From: Paraescarpia echinospica
Taxonomy: Eukaryota; Annelida; Polychaeta; Sabellida; Siboglinidae
Length of the DNA stretch: 64,000 nt
Assembly: GCA_020002185.1 (NCBI GenBank)
Contig: CM034534.1
Location: forward strand, 10,904,527 to 10,968,526
Reading direction: 5' to 3'
The notes below the pieces were generated by a model. It was given only the letters and a program-made list of their open reading frames with translations, was not told the origin of the DNA and did not search any database. The translations under genes were made by a program, and so were the position numbers. Positions 55,775 to 64,000 of the stretch are shown piece by piece; position 1 is the stretch's first letter; every line of letters begins with the position of its first letter.

Positions 55775-55957
55775 ATGCGACAAAGAACGGTAGTCGTCGT
55801 CGGCGTAGTCGCAGCAGCGGTCCATTTCTCTTTATTTGTCTGTGTATTATATATAAACCGTGTAGAAACCCCATGGGAACGGTGGTGCCCCGGAGGCGTC
55901 GTCGTCGTGCGCAACGAAACCTTCAACGAAACTCACGCCCTCAACACGACCTACTGA
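55775..55957 (+). CDS. Small single-pass membrane protein overlapping the integrase start
   Basis: The 60-residue ORF begins at ATG 55,775. It has a hydrophobic stretch at residues 5-27 (VVVVGVVAAAVHFSLFVCVL), then a short loop and the tail VVVVRNETFNETHALNTT with three N-x-T sites. This reads like a type II or type III membrane protein with a glycosylatable lumenal end. It overlaps the first 85 bp of the integrase frame. I do not recognise a family. Because overlapping frames bias composition, its reality needs comparison with related elements. Confidence 0.45.
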   Translation: MRQRTVVVVGVVAAAVHFSLFVCVLYINRVETPWERWCPGGVVVVRNETFNETHALNTTY

Positions 55958-57008
55958 GGCGTACCTACTTCGATCCGAAGCGGGTGGGGAGTTACGCAGG
56001 CGTCGACGCGCTACGACGATCGAGTCTAGTACCGAAATCGACCATCAAGCGGTGGTTGACGGAACAGGATGCCTATACCCTTCATAATCCGGTCAAACGA
56101 CGCTTCCAAAGACGGCGCGTTATCGTAGGCGGCCGAAACCAGCAGTGGCAAGCCGACCTCGTAGACGTAGCTAATCTGAAAAAACACAACGACGGGACGA
56201 CGTTTCTATTGACGGTCGTAGACGTCTTCTCGAAGTTGGCGTGGTGCGTCCCGTTGAAGAGTAAAGCCGGTCAGGCGCTCGTTACGGCCTTCGGGGACCT
56301 GCTGCAGCGGCAACAACCGCCGAACGCGCTACAGACCGACAAGGGCACGGAGTTTCTCAACAGGCCCTTTCAGAGATTCTTGAAGGTGCACGGCGTCCAC
56401 CACTTCGTGACTCATAACGAAGAGACCAAAGCGAGTGTCGTGGAGCGATTCAATCGTACGCTGAAGATCCGCATGTGGAGGTACTTCACGAAGGATCAGA
56501 CGTTGAGGTACGTGGCGGTCTTACCCGACCTCGTGCGGTGGTACAACAACGCCTACCATCGAAGCATCGATAGGACACCGGCGAGCGTCGATGCCGAGAA
56601 CGAGGAGAGCGTGTGGCAACGGCTGTACGGTGGCGGGTGTCGGAAAAGCAAACCAAAAATACGAGAGGGGGCCGCGTACGTATCAGTAAGGTGAAGGGGC
56701 GTTTCAAGAACGGGTACATGGCTAACTGGAGCGAAGAACTCTTCACCGTTGTAGAAGTGCACCCGTCCGATCCTCCCGTTTACCGATTGGCGGACGACGC
56801 CGGAACGGTACTAGACGGCACCTTCTACGAACCGGAGCTACAAAAGGTAATCGTCTCGAAAGATAAATTATATCGGGTGGAGGAGGTTCTACAGAGACGT
56901 CGACGACGACGTGGTAAGGGTGAAGAGGTGCTCGTCAAGTGGTCCGGCTATCCGTCCTCGTTCAACAGCTGGATCGACGCCAAGGCGCGTGTGAACTATA
57001 AGGGATGA
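55873..57008 (+). pseudogene. Retroviral-type integrase with chromodomain, frameshifted
   Basis: Catalyses insertion of the element into host DNA. The N-terminal region (residues 31-90) has the Polinton-type YFDPKRVGSYAGVD and ending RRRVIVGG pattern. The rve core shows D95 (QADLVDV), D156 (LQTDKGTEF) and E191 (SVVERFNRTL), a D,D-34-E catalytic triad. The first frame ends at 56,692-56,694. The downstream part lies in the -1 frame from about 56,680 to 57,008, containing an SH3-like segment (KGRFKNGYMANWSEELFTV) and a chromodomain (YRVEEVL, VLVKWSGYPSSFNSWI). One indel therefore separates the catalytic core from its C-terminus. The chromodomain suggests targeting to chromatin marks. Confidence 0.92.
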
Positions 57009-57283
57009 CTCGTTGGATGCGACATGCGGGGTTCTGGCGACTCCACGAGGCGGGGCTGTGCAACGGCTTTTCGTTCTTTATTAGGGGATGGTGCTGTATT
57101 AGTAGACTGCAGATTAGAAGACCACGGTTTCCGCGCCACGTTGGTTCCAGACGGACCAGGACCCGTCGGCGAACGCGCTCCATGCCGACTCTGCGCGATA
57201 AAGGAAGGAGGCCGTAGCGTCGGAAGACAGTCGCGTTATGAACACCGTCGAGGCGACAGCGCCAGCAGCAGCAGCAGTGGCCG

Positions 57284-57634
57284 ATGCCGAAATCCGCCGC
57301 CTACTCAGGCGTATTTGTCGAAGAACCCACCGTCGACTCATGCGTCTCTGTGGATGCGACCGATGTCGTCGACGACTCCACCGCCGCCACCACCACCACC
57401 ACCACCATGTGGCGTCTCTGCGGTAACGAGTGCCCCAAAATCGCGACCGTATTCCTGTGTCAGATCGTCGTCCTGTACACGGTCATCCTGGTTAGCATAT
57501 ACAATCTGTCGCGCTGTCAGGGCGACTCCAATTTGTGGACGGCGCTGCTGAGTAGCTGCCTCGGTTACCTACTGCCGAGTCCATCTATGAGGCGCGATGG
57601 CGTCGTCCGATTTCTATCTGACGCTGCCGAGTAA
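57284..57634 (+). CDS. Conserved small two-helix membrane protein
   Basis: The ORF encodes 116 residues; a start at ATG 57,407 would give 75. The C-terminal part has CGNECPKI, a hydrophobic helix ATVFLCQIVVLYTVILVSIY, and LWTALLSSCLGYLLPSPS, a second membrane-like segment. This ending is a recurring pattern among small proteins of Polinton-type elements. The N-terminal part is threonine/alanine-rich and may be low-complexity filler. It overlaps the penton-like gene by 38 bp. The role is unknown; a virion or host-membrane factor is possible. Confidence 0.6.
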   Translation: MPKSAAYSGVFVEEPTVDSCVSVDATDVVDDSTAATTTTTTMWRLCGNECPKIATVFLCQIVVLYTVILVSIYNLSRCQGDSNLWTALLSSCLGYLLPSPSMRRDGVVRFLSDAAE

Positions 57635-58466
57635 TGCGTCGATGAAAGCCCACCCCGACAATACGTTAACCCACTACATCACGACTCTACCGCACGGCAT
57701 CGATCTGACGGGGCGTTGGGAATGCGGGCTGGTAGAGCTACAGTACCCGCACACCTGGAATAACGTGAGAGAAGAGGACGCCGTCTTCTATTTAGCCTGC
57801 GAAAAGGGAGAAGAAAACGTTTATCGGGCCACCGACGGTATCCTAATTTACCGCACCTGCACCATCCCTCACGGGTTCTACAACAATGCTTACGAGTTGA
57901 CGGAAAAAATCAATGCGGCACTAGAGAGGGCGAGCACCGCCAGGGTCAAGGCGAACATGCGCTACAGCCCGATCTCTAACCGCATGACGCTGCGTTTGTC
58001 GAAGGGTGTCGAATTTTCCATGCCACTCTAGAGCAGCCTGACGAACATGCTCGGGTTCAGCTCGTGCGTTATAAAAAGTCCCGAACTTCAGATGGGGCTA
58101 CAGCTCGACCCGTGGACCACCTTCTTTCCCAGCGGCGAAGGCGCGTTCACCTTCGAGCGCGAGGCGGCGTCCACGGTGGACGTGCATCGGGGACTCGACA
58201 CGCTGTACGTGTACATGGACATCGTCGAATCGCGCGTCGTCGGCGACGTTTTCGCCCCGCTACTCCGGTCCGTTCCCGTCCACGGCACGCACGGGATCAG
58301 CGTCTCGAATACGTTCGATCGCGTACAATACGTACCCCTACTGCGGAAACAGTTCGCCACGATCGAAATAGATATAAGGGACGACATCGGTCGCCCGATA
58401 CCATTCGAACAGGGAAAACTCGTGGCGACGCTTCACGTGAGACGCTGTAAATCGAAGCTGTTTTGA
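57597..58466 (+). pseudogene. Penton-like minor capsid protein, split by an in-frame stop
   Basis: This single-jelly-roll protein forms the capsid vertices in the Polinton/adenovirus lineage. The frame starts at ATG 57,597 with DFYLTLPSNAS, followed by the typical WECGLVELQYPHTWNNV block near residues 42-58 and IPHGFYNNAYELTEKIN. A TAG at 58,029-58,031 interrupts it after 144 codons. The same frame resumes and runs to TGA 58,464-58,466, containing the block TLYVYMDIVESRVVGD and VPLLRKQFATIEIDIRD. The total length of about 289 codons is normal for the family. The break is a single nonsense codon. Confidence 0.88.
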
Positions 58467-58468
58467 GG

Positions 58469-58804
58469 ATGGCGAAGGCGGCGTACGAGGAATACTACAC
58501 CCGGCAGGTCGGCGGTAACGTCCAGGTATTCGCCGGTTCTAGAGTGCAGCGGGGTTACGGCCTGGGGAATCTTTTCGGGAGCCTCTTTCGAAGCGCCATG
58601 CCGCTTATCAAGAGAGGTGCCTTGGCGCTGGGAACGCGGGCTCTCAAGACAGGCGTACGCGTGGCGCGTGACGTCGTCGACGGGCAGAATCTGAAACAGT
58701 CGGTGAAACGACGCGCGAAAGAGGCGGGGGCCGACCTTCTGGACGGACTGCTGAATAAGCAGCAGGCACCGAAACGACGACGACGTATAAAAACCACCGG
58801 GTAG
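58469..58804 (+). CDS. pVI/pX-like virion core protein
   Basis: The ORF encodes 111 residues from ATG 58,469, two bases after the penton stop. It begins with YEEYYTRQVGGNVQVF, then a glycine-rich amphipathic segment (QRGYGLGNLFGSLFRSAMPL) and a helical basic part (VKRRAKEAGADLLDGLLNKQ) ending in an arginine cluster (KRRRR). The GLGxLFGxLFRxxxPLxxRG pattern is shared by Polinton minor proteins that are compared with adenovirus pVI/pX, which sit inside the capsid and can disrupt membranes. The frame is intact. The assignment is based on pattern and position between penton and hexon genes. Confidence 0.75.
   Translation: MAKAAYEEYYTRQVGGNVQVFAGSRVQRGYGLGNLFGSLFRSAMPLIKRGALALGTRALKTGVRVARDVVDGQNLKQSVKRRAKEAGADLLDGLLNKQQAPKRRRRIKTTG
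58786..58793 (+). promoter_or_regulatory. TATA box (TATAAAAA) upstream of the major capsid gene
   Basis: TATAAAAA in GACGTATAAAAACCACC, 93 bp before the ATG at 58,879 and within the end of the preceding gene. Confidence 0.45.
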
Positions 58805-58878
58805 AGCGACGACCGTCAGTAAGGCGAAACGACCGCGGAAGAAGCAGAAGCTTCCGAGAGACATATTCGACTAGTAGA

Positions 58879-60177
58879 ATGGCGTTCGTCCATCAACAGT
58901 CGTGCGAGGGGGTAAAAAGCGAACTGGACCTGTTCAGCGACCCGATGACGCAGACAAGCATCGAGAGCGGTCAGTGGATCGATTATCAACCCCTGACGGC
59001 ACTCGATGCGGGCGGACCCATCGACTTTCTAGTTCCGGGCTCGGGAGACGACTATCTGGACCTGTCGAGCGTCAGATTGTACGTACGATTCAAAGTGGTG
59101 AGGGGGGACGGTACTCACCTCCAAGACGGAGATCAGGTGGCCCCGGTCAATAACGTCCTGCACTCGCTCTTCAGTCAAGTCGACGTATCGCTGAACGGCA
59201 CGCTCGTTACGCCGTCGACTAACACCTACGCGTATCGGGCCTACATCGAGACCCTGTTGAGCTACGGCGCCGACGAAAAGAACACGCAGCTCGAGGGCGG
59301 CCTGTGGTGTAAGGACACCGCCGGGCACATAGAGGAGCTCGGGGACGCCAACGAAGGGTACACGCGTCGCCACTCGTACATCCGGCGCAGTCGGGAGGTG
59401 GAGCTTTTCGGACGACTGCACGGTGACGTGTTCATGCAAAACCGCTACCTTCTGAACGGGGTCGACGTGAAATTCCGACTGGTGCGAAACAAGGACGTTT
59501 TCGCGCTCGTGGCGGCGGGGGGACACGATCCCAAAATCATGCTGCTGGAGGTCTTCCTGCAGGTGCGAAAAGCCAGGGTGAACGCGGACCTGCAGCTCGG
59601 TCATATCAAAGCGCTGACGAAGGGCACGGCCAAGTACCCGCTACGCCGTGTCGATTGGAAGGTGTTTTCGATACCTCAGGGGACCATGTCTCACACCGAT
59701 GAGAAAGTCTGGTTGGAGGTAGTGCCGAAACGCGTGTTCCTGTTAATGGTCGATAACGACGCCTATAACGGGACTTACGCTGAAACCCCGTTCAACGCGA
59801 AGCACAACGGCATAAACTTCCTCGCGCTCTTCGTCGACGGAAGCCAAGTGCCGAGCAAGCCGCGGCAGCCGAACTTCGCGACGACCAACTACGTCATAAG
59901 CTATCTGAACCTCTTCGCGGCGACGGGGAAGGCGTACGAGGACGAGGGCAACGACCTTAGGCGCGCCGAATACGGGAACGGCTACACCGTCTTCGGCTTC
60001 GACCTGACGCCGGATTGCTGCGACGGTGACCATTTCAACGTCGTACGCAAGGGGGCAGTACGCGTGGAGACACACTTCGCGGCGGCGCTACCGCGGACGG
60101 TGAACGTCGTCGTGTACGGCGAGTTCGAGTCGATGCTAGAGGTCGACAGGAACCGTAACGTCGTGTACGAGTACTGA
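58879..60177 (+). CDS. Major capsid protein (hexon-type double jelly roll)
   Basis: An intact ORF of 432 residues, a usual length for Polinton/adintovirus hexon proteins. Its copies form trimeric capsomers of the icosahedral shell. The N-terminal jelly roll includes GQWIDYQPL, FLVPGSGDDYLDLSSVRLYV and VNNVLHSLFSQVDVSLNGTL, the strong NNxLHSLF and LNG motifs of the family. After a middle segment with YIRRSREVELFGRLHGDVF and RYLLNGVDVKFRLVRNKD, the second jelly roll runs from about residue 260 to the end (VVYGEFESMLEVDRNRNVV). The ATG is the first in frame and follows a TATA box. The neighbours are the core protein and the protease, 2 bp downstream. No breaks are seen. Confidence 0.95.
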   Translation: MAFVHQQSCEGVKSELDLFSDPMTQTSIESGQWIDYQPLTALDAGGPIDFLVPGSGDDYLDLSSVRLYVRFKVVRGDGTHLQDGDQVAPVNNVLHSLFSQVDVSLNGTLVTPSTNTYAYRAYIETLLSYGADEKNTQLEGGLWCKDTAGHIEELGDANEGYTRRHSYIRRSREVELFGRLHGDVFMQNRYLLNGVDVKFRLVRNKDVFALVAAGGHDPKIMLLEVFLQVRKARVNADLQLGHIKALTKGTAKYPLRRVDWKVFSIPQGTMSHTDEKVWLEVVPKRVFLLMVDNDAYNGTYAETPFNAKHNGINFLALFVDGSQVPSKPRQPNFATTNYVISYLNLFAATGKAYEDEGNDLRRAEYGNGYTVFGFDLTPDCCDGDHFNVVRKGAVRVETHFAAALPRTVNVVVYGEFESMLEVDRNRNVVYEY

Positions 60178-60179
60178 GC

Positions 60180-60629
60180 ATGGACACGTTTCAGCTCATG
60201 CGCCGTCTGGAGATCGATAAGTACACTAAAAACATCGTCTTCGGCGTACTGCCTAAAGACGAGCTACGCCGCCGGCGGATCACCGCCTATCCGGCGGCCT
60301 TCGTGTGCAACACCGACGACGGCGGCGAGCCGGGCGAACACTGGATCGCCGTCTACGTGGACGCGAACCGGCAAGGCGAGTACTTCGACTCGTACGGACT
60401 ACCGCCGCTGCACGCCGACTTCCGTACCTTCCTGCGCCGTAACTGCGACTCGTGGACGTACAACGACAAGAGGCTGCAGAGCGCGATGTCTAACGTATGC
60501 GGACAATATTGCGTTACCTACTTGCTCCTCCGATGCCGCGGCATACCGCTAAGCGGTTTGAAGGACCTATTCGGCCTCGATAGGGTCGCTAACGACTGTC
60601 TCGTATTCGACTGGTTAAAACCGAATTGA
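60180..60629 (+). CDS. Adenain-like cysteine protease
   Basis: An intact ORF of 149 residues. It is the maturation protease that cleaves capsid precursor proteins inside assembling virions. The catalytic set by comparison with the adenovirus protease family is H54 (GEHWIAVYVD), D70 (YFDSYG), Q100 and C107 (VCGQYC), with Q100-C107 spacing as in adenain. Domain order and length are typical for Polinton proteases, which are shorter than adenovirus adenain. The gene starts 2 bp after the major capsid gene, so the two may share a transcript. A poly(A) signal at 60,638 closes the + strand block. Confidence 0.93.
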   Translation: MDTFQLMRRLEIDKYTKNIVFGVLPKDELRRRRITAYPAAFVCNTDDGGEPGEHWIAVYVDANRQGEYFDSYGLPPLHADFRTFLRRNCDSWTYNDKRLQSAMSNVCGQYCVTYLLLRCRGIPLSGLKDLFGLDRVANDCLVFDWLKPN

Positions 60630-60637
60630 ATGTATCG

Positions 60638-60643
60638 AATAAA
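60638..60643 (+). terminator. Polyadenylation signal AATAAA after the protease gene
   Basis: AATAAA lies 9 bp after the protease stop, at the convergence point of the + strand genes with the - strand polymerase. Confidence 0.55.
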
Positions 60644-60690
60644 AAACGATGAAAACAATTCACGGTCTTCACTTTTTTCTATTAGTCCCT

Positions 60691-60711
60691 ACATACATAC
60701 ATACATACATA
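60691..60711 (+). repeat. (ACAT)5 microsatellite between convergent genes
   Basis: Five ACAT units followed by a CCCCTAGG repeat (CCCCTAGGGAGGGGGTGGGC then CCCTAGG). Confidence 0.9.
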
Positions 60712-60751
60712 CCCCTAGGGAGGGGGTGGGCCCCTAGGTAGGATAGACGAG

Positions 60752-63700
60752 TTATACGAGTAGGGCCTCCGTAGTGACCCCGTCGTCGAGCACGCGTCGC
60801 TTGGCGTAGAAGTAGCTCAACGCCGCGCGCTCCTGAATGTACGTCAACACGGACGATTCCTTTACCTGAAAGAAGCGTTTCCAGCCGCGCCGTTCCGCTG
60901 ACCCCGCAGCACGGCGAGGAACGTGTCCTTATCGATGTCGTTCTGGCGCTTGCTCACCCCCTTCGTGCTGTACTTAACGCCCGCCGTGCCGAAACAGTAG
61001 TACGTCTTGCTGCAGAGCGCCACGATACCGCGACCGGACCATTCCTCTTTGAATAGGCCCGGCGTTCGCTTATCGTACATTCGATGGGCCGCGAAGCAGG
61101 CGGCGGGGGCCCACGGACGGTCGGCGATTCGACACTGCACGTACGCCTCCGCGTGCGCGTCGCAGCATTCCGAAAAAGCCAATCGCCGCGGTGCCGGAAG
61201 TAAGGTTCGCGCTTTGCCGACTCTAAGAGGTCGTCGATTCACCGGCCAGCGAGGGCTATATATGCTGAATCGGTGTCCATTGCGCAATACTGAAACAGGG
61301 GGCGCGGCACGTAGGTGGCGATGAAGTCGTAATAAAACTGGAGCATGCGCAGCTTCGCGTACTGGTACACGAAGTAGCCGATCTGGGTGGTGAGGTCGTA
61401 CCTGACGGTGCGCTTGTTCAGCGCCACCTCGTAGACGTGATTTGGGACGACGACGTCGAGCTGTCGAAAGCGGCGATCGTTGATCAACGTGGAGGCCCCG
61501 ACGGCCGTGCAGAATTTGATGTCTCTGTGGAGGTCGACGCGCGTAATCGTTTTCCCGTAGCAACTATTGCCTAGAAGTTTAAACGTATCGGCGAGGATTA
61601 CCGTGTCGGGGTCGGCGTCGCCCTCGCGTCGGAAGCGACGGAAGCACGGGACCGGGTCGTACTCGACGATCTCGTACACGCGGTCGACGACGAGTCCGTG
61701 CTCCAGATACCACCGCAATAGCGGGGTGGCGAGGAGGATCTCGGTACTGAAAAAGCTCCCCACAAGCGTGCGTTGAGGAAGGCTCAGGAGCTCGTGCGTC
61801 TCGGCGTAGCGACGCATGAACGGGCTGAGAGCGTCGCGGTCGATGTAGGCGTTCTTGAAGAAGGGCTGCATCTCGGCGAAGGCGGCGCGCCGCTCGGTCG
61901 GTACGGCGATGTCGCAGAGTACTAGGCCGAAGATGGTACCGTCGAGTAAGGCCTCCAAGATCTGCGTCCGCGTGAGTTGGTCGCGGCTCGGTCGACGAAC
62001 GGGGGGCGGTCTCACCGCGCGCCATTGGCACTGCCACATCTCGACGACCGTGACGAAGCGGCGAAGGTAGTTCGTAATGATGACCGTCTCGTCGTACAGT
62101 TGGCGCATAGGTTTCCCGTTTACGTCATTCGTCTCCTTACCCGTACACGGACAGCCGTGGTAGAAACACCCTTGAAACTGGTACGCCGTCCGTCCGCGTT
62201 TCTCGACACCACCCGTCGACCCGGTACTTGCCCACGCGCTTCTCCCGCCCATTGACCTGGTGCCGTATGTCCACCCCCGTCTGGTCAGCTTCCCACGTCA
62301 GCCACTCCACGGCCATACGGCCGTAGCGTTGCACGCGTTCCGGTCGAAAGGCGTTCTCCGCGCGTCGACGCGTGTACCAGCCCGTCGGCATGTCTTGCAT
62401 GAGCGCCCATAGGTAGAGGCCGTTCGCATCGTAGCCAACTATCGAGCGACAGGGACGGGCCGAATCGCCGTACTCGGAGCGGCGTAGAACGGTCACGTCG
62501 GCCTCGTGATGACGCGCAAAGATGATAGACGGACTTCCGACGATCTGAGATTGAACGAGACGGTGAAGGTCCTTGTTCGCTTCGTTGAAGAGGGTGGAGT
62601 GTATCTGCGGCGGGAGATCGTTGAACAGGTAGAGGAGCGTCAGTCCCGGCACGCTCATAGCGTCTTTGAACATATCGATTCGTCGCTGCTGGTAGAAGAG
62701 GAACTGCTTGTGCACGGCGACGTCCCGGTTGTTGTACCAGACGAGGAAGTCCCACAGCGTCGTCATGCCTTCGTCGCGCCATACCTGCACACACCCCTCG
62801 TACGCCTTGTCGGCGATCCCTTCGCGTTTTAGGCGACTGTAGAAAGCCGCCCGCGGCGGCAGTTCGACGTCGTCTAGTTTCCTCAGATCGTCCAGGTACT
62901 CGTAGGGAAAGTGACCCTTCGTCACCTCGCAACCGTACGCCTTCAGGAACTTGTCGTAGCTAAAACCGGGGGCCAGGTAGTTGGTGATGTCCATGAACTT
63001 GAGAGTCGCCGTCCCTAGACACATGAAGTTGTTTTGGCGTTTGATCGTGAAGGCCGACGATACGTCCCGGCCGCCGTCGACCCCATGAGAAGGGGGGAAA
63101 GATATTTCTTGACGACGTTCAGGTCGTACCTGCCCGAGTTGAAGCTGAGAACGGGGAGTTGGCGGGGTTAGGCCCACAGGCGCTCGGCGAGCAAGGTGTA
63201 CGGATTCTTACCCACCGCCGACGCCTCTTTACACTTGAGGTCCCATTCGGTTTCGTACGCGCTGAGCTCTTCAAATGTAGGCTCGTACGAAGGTCGCAGC
63301 GCCGCGCACGCTGCCGCGCTCATCGCCTCCAGGACGGCGATCAGGCGCCTCGCAAGCTCGTTCGATTCGCCGGTCGTGACGAAACACCGCGCCGTCTCGT
63401 GGCCGGGGACGTTCGACGCGACACTCACGCTGAGAAGTTCGTGCCGGGCGAGCTACCGGCACTTGGGGCTGTCCGCCGGTAGGTCACGCGTGTCGAAATA
63501 GCATTCGAAGTCGAAAGTCGCCCTATACGGGAAGTAGCGCAGAGAGTCGTCTACGTCGATTCCTTCGTCGGCCAGCTGCTGAAATACTGACGGATTCGGA
63601 TGGTAGACCCCGCCTGGGTAGACGTGGCGGACGCCTCCCTCGCACGTCGCTTCGTGGCGCCTCAATAAAGAGGCGGTTCGCCACAGCGCGTCGCTGCACT

Positions 63701-64000
63701 TACCGCATCGGTACGAACGACAGAACAGCGACACGTCCTGTATGTACGAAAAATGTGTGTCGTGAACGTTAACGCTCATAGTCGTGGGATAGCGATAGGT
63801 CGACCGACGGATTAGTTCGGCGATCGGGTTCCCGGGTTCCGATGCCTCCACCAGTCGATAGACGAGTACGTTGGTTTTAAAGACCGTCTCTACCCGATCG
63901 AGCACCGTCAGAGGAACGCCGGCGAAATCGTCGGCGCTCGTCCCTGCGCCGGCGTAGTCCGCGAAAAGCTTTAAGGTGGGGACTCTCAAATCGGCTACGT
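60752..64000 (-). pseudogene. Protein-primed family B DNA polymerase, multiply broken and 5'-incomplete
   Basis: Replicates the element from terminal proteins. Read from 64,000 downward, FDFECYFD is the Exo I site, SFNSGRYDLN the Exo II region, YDANGLYLW palm motif A, KLLGNSCYGKT motif B and MDTDSAY motif C. The gene ends at TAA 60,752-60,754. The breaks are an in-frame TAG at 63,453, TAA at 63,168, TGA at 61,239, and changes of frame near 63,060-63,090, 62,200-62,250, 61,170-61,200 and 60,870. All catalytic motifs remain readable, so decay is moderate, but no polymerase can be made. The N-terminal part continues past the window edge in an open frame. Confidence 0.93.

Larger units (their letters stand above)
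52790..64000. mobile_element. Polinton/Maverick (adintovirus-like) endogenous virus, truncated by the window
   Basis: The hallmark set is all here: protein-primed family B DNA polymerase, retroviral-type integrase with chromodomain, packaging ATPase, adenain-like protease, double-jelly-roll major capsid protein, penton-like minor capsid protein and several conserved small proteins. Genes on + run to 60,629 and the polymerase is convergent on - from the window edge to 60,752. Composition is clearly more GC-rich and coding density far higher than in the host flank. The left terminal repeat was not recognised, so the left boundary is set at the first viral-looking promoter. The right end lies outside. 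57,009-57,283 has no gene that I recognise. Several genes carry stops or frameshifts, so this copy is defective. Confidence 0.93.

Noticed and set aside
57024..57551. 175-codon ORF between integrase and penton genes
   Set aside because: Polyproline and low-complexity translation in a frame overlapping a better supported membrane protein; no conserved motif.
61299..61990. Other minus- and plus-strand ORFs across 60.8-63.5 kb
   Set aside because: They are out-of-frame shadows of the broken DNA polymerase gene, whose motifs define the true frame in each part.

Overview
The window is nuclear DNA of an invertebrate animal. Spliced exons with GT/AG borders, very long AT-rich introns, many transposon relics and minisatellites show this. 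The only host gene I can assemble is a nuclear receptor with an NR1J (HR96/DAF-12 type) DNA-binding domain, a protostome group. A lophotrochozoan such as a marine mollusc fits best, but the species is inference.

Layout. 1-5.7 kb is AT-rich intergenic DNA with Tigger-like and hAT-like non-autonomous elements. 5.7-6.3 kb is a GC-richer promoter and 5' UTR block ending in a candidate first coding exon. A 31.4 kb first intron follows (6,340-37,775), holding a pogo/Tigger transposase relic, several tandem arrays, a foldback element, a LINE tail, a 14-copy 46-bp minisatellite, a SINE and a telomere-like tract. The other coding exons lie at 37,776-40,984: first zinc finger, second zinc finger, a 30-nt microexon and a single ligand-binding-domain exon. 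All phases agree and give a 446-residue protein. A GC-rich 3' UTR of about 2 kb probably ends near 43.06 kb. 43.1-52.7 kb is dense repeat DNA: a tRNA-like unit, a 3.9-kb inverted-repeat element containing a 1.5-kb tandem duplication, a mariner-type MITE, a reverse transcriptase relic, repeated blocks and a perfect 322-bp duplication next to a long GT tract.

From about 52.8 kb to the window edge lies an integrated Polinton/Maverick (adintovirus-like) element, truncated by the window. It is GC-rich and densely coding. Order on + : zinc-finger-like ORF, partial copy of a virion-type gene, NADAR-domain protein, packaging ATPase, two conserved small proteins, membrane protein, chromodomain integrase, membrane protein, penton-like minor capsid protein, pVI/pX-like core protein, double-jelly-roll major capsid protein, adenain-like protease. 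The protein-primed DNA polymerase is convergent on -. Major capsid, protease, core protein and NADAR frames are open. ATPase, integrase, penton, one small gene and the polymerase carry stops or frameshifts, so this copy is a recently inactivated endogenous virus. The NADAR gene is its most unusual cargo.
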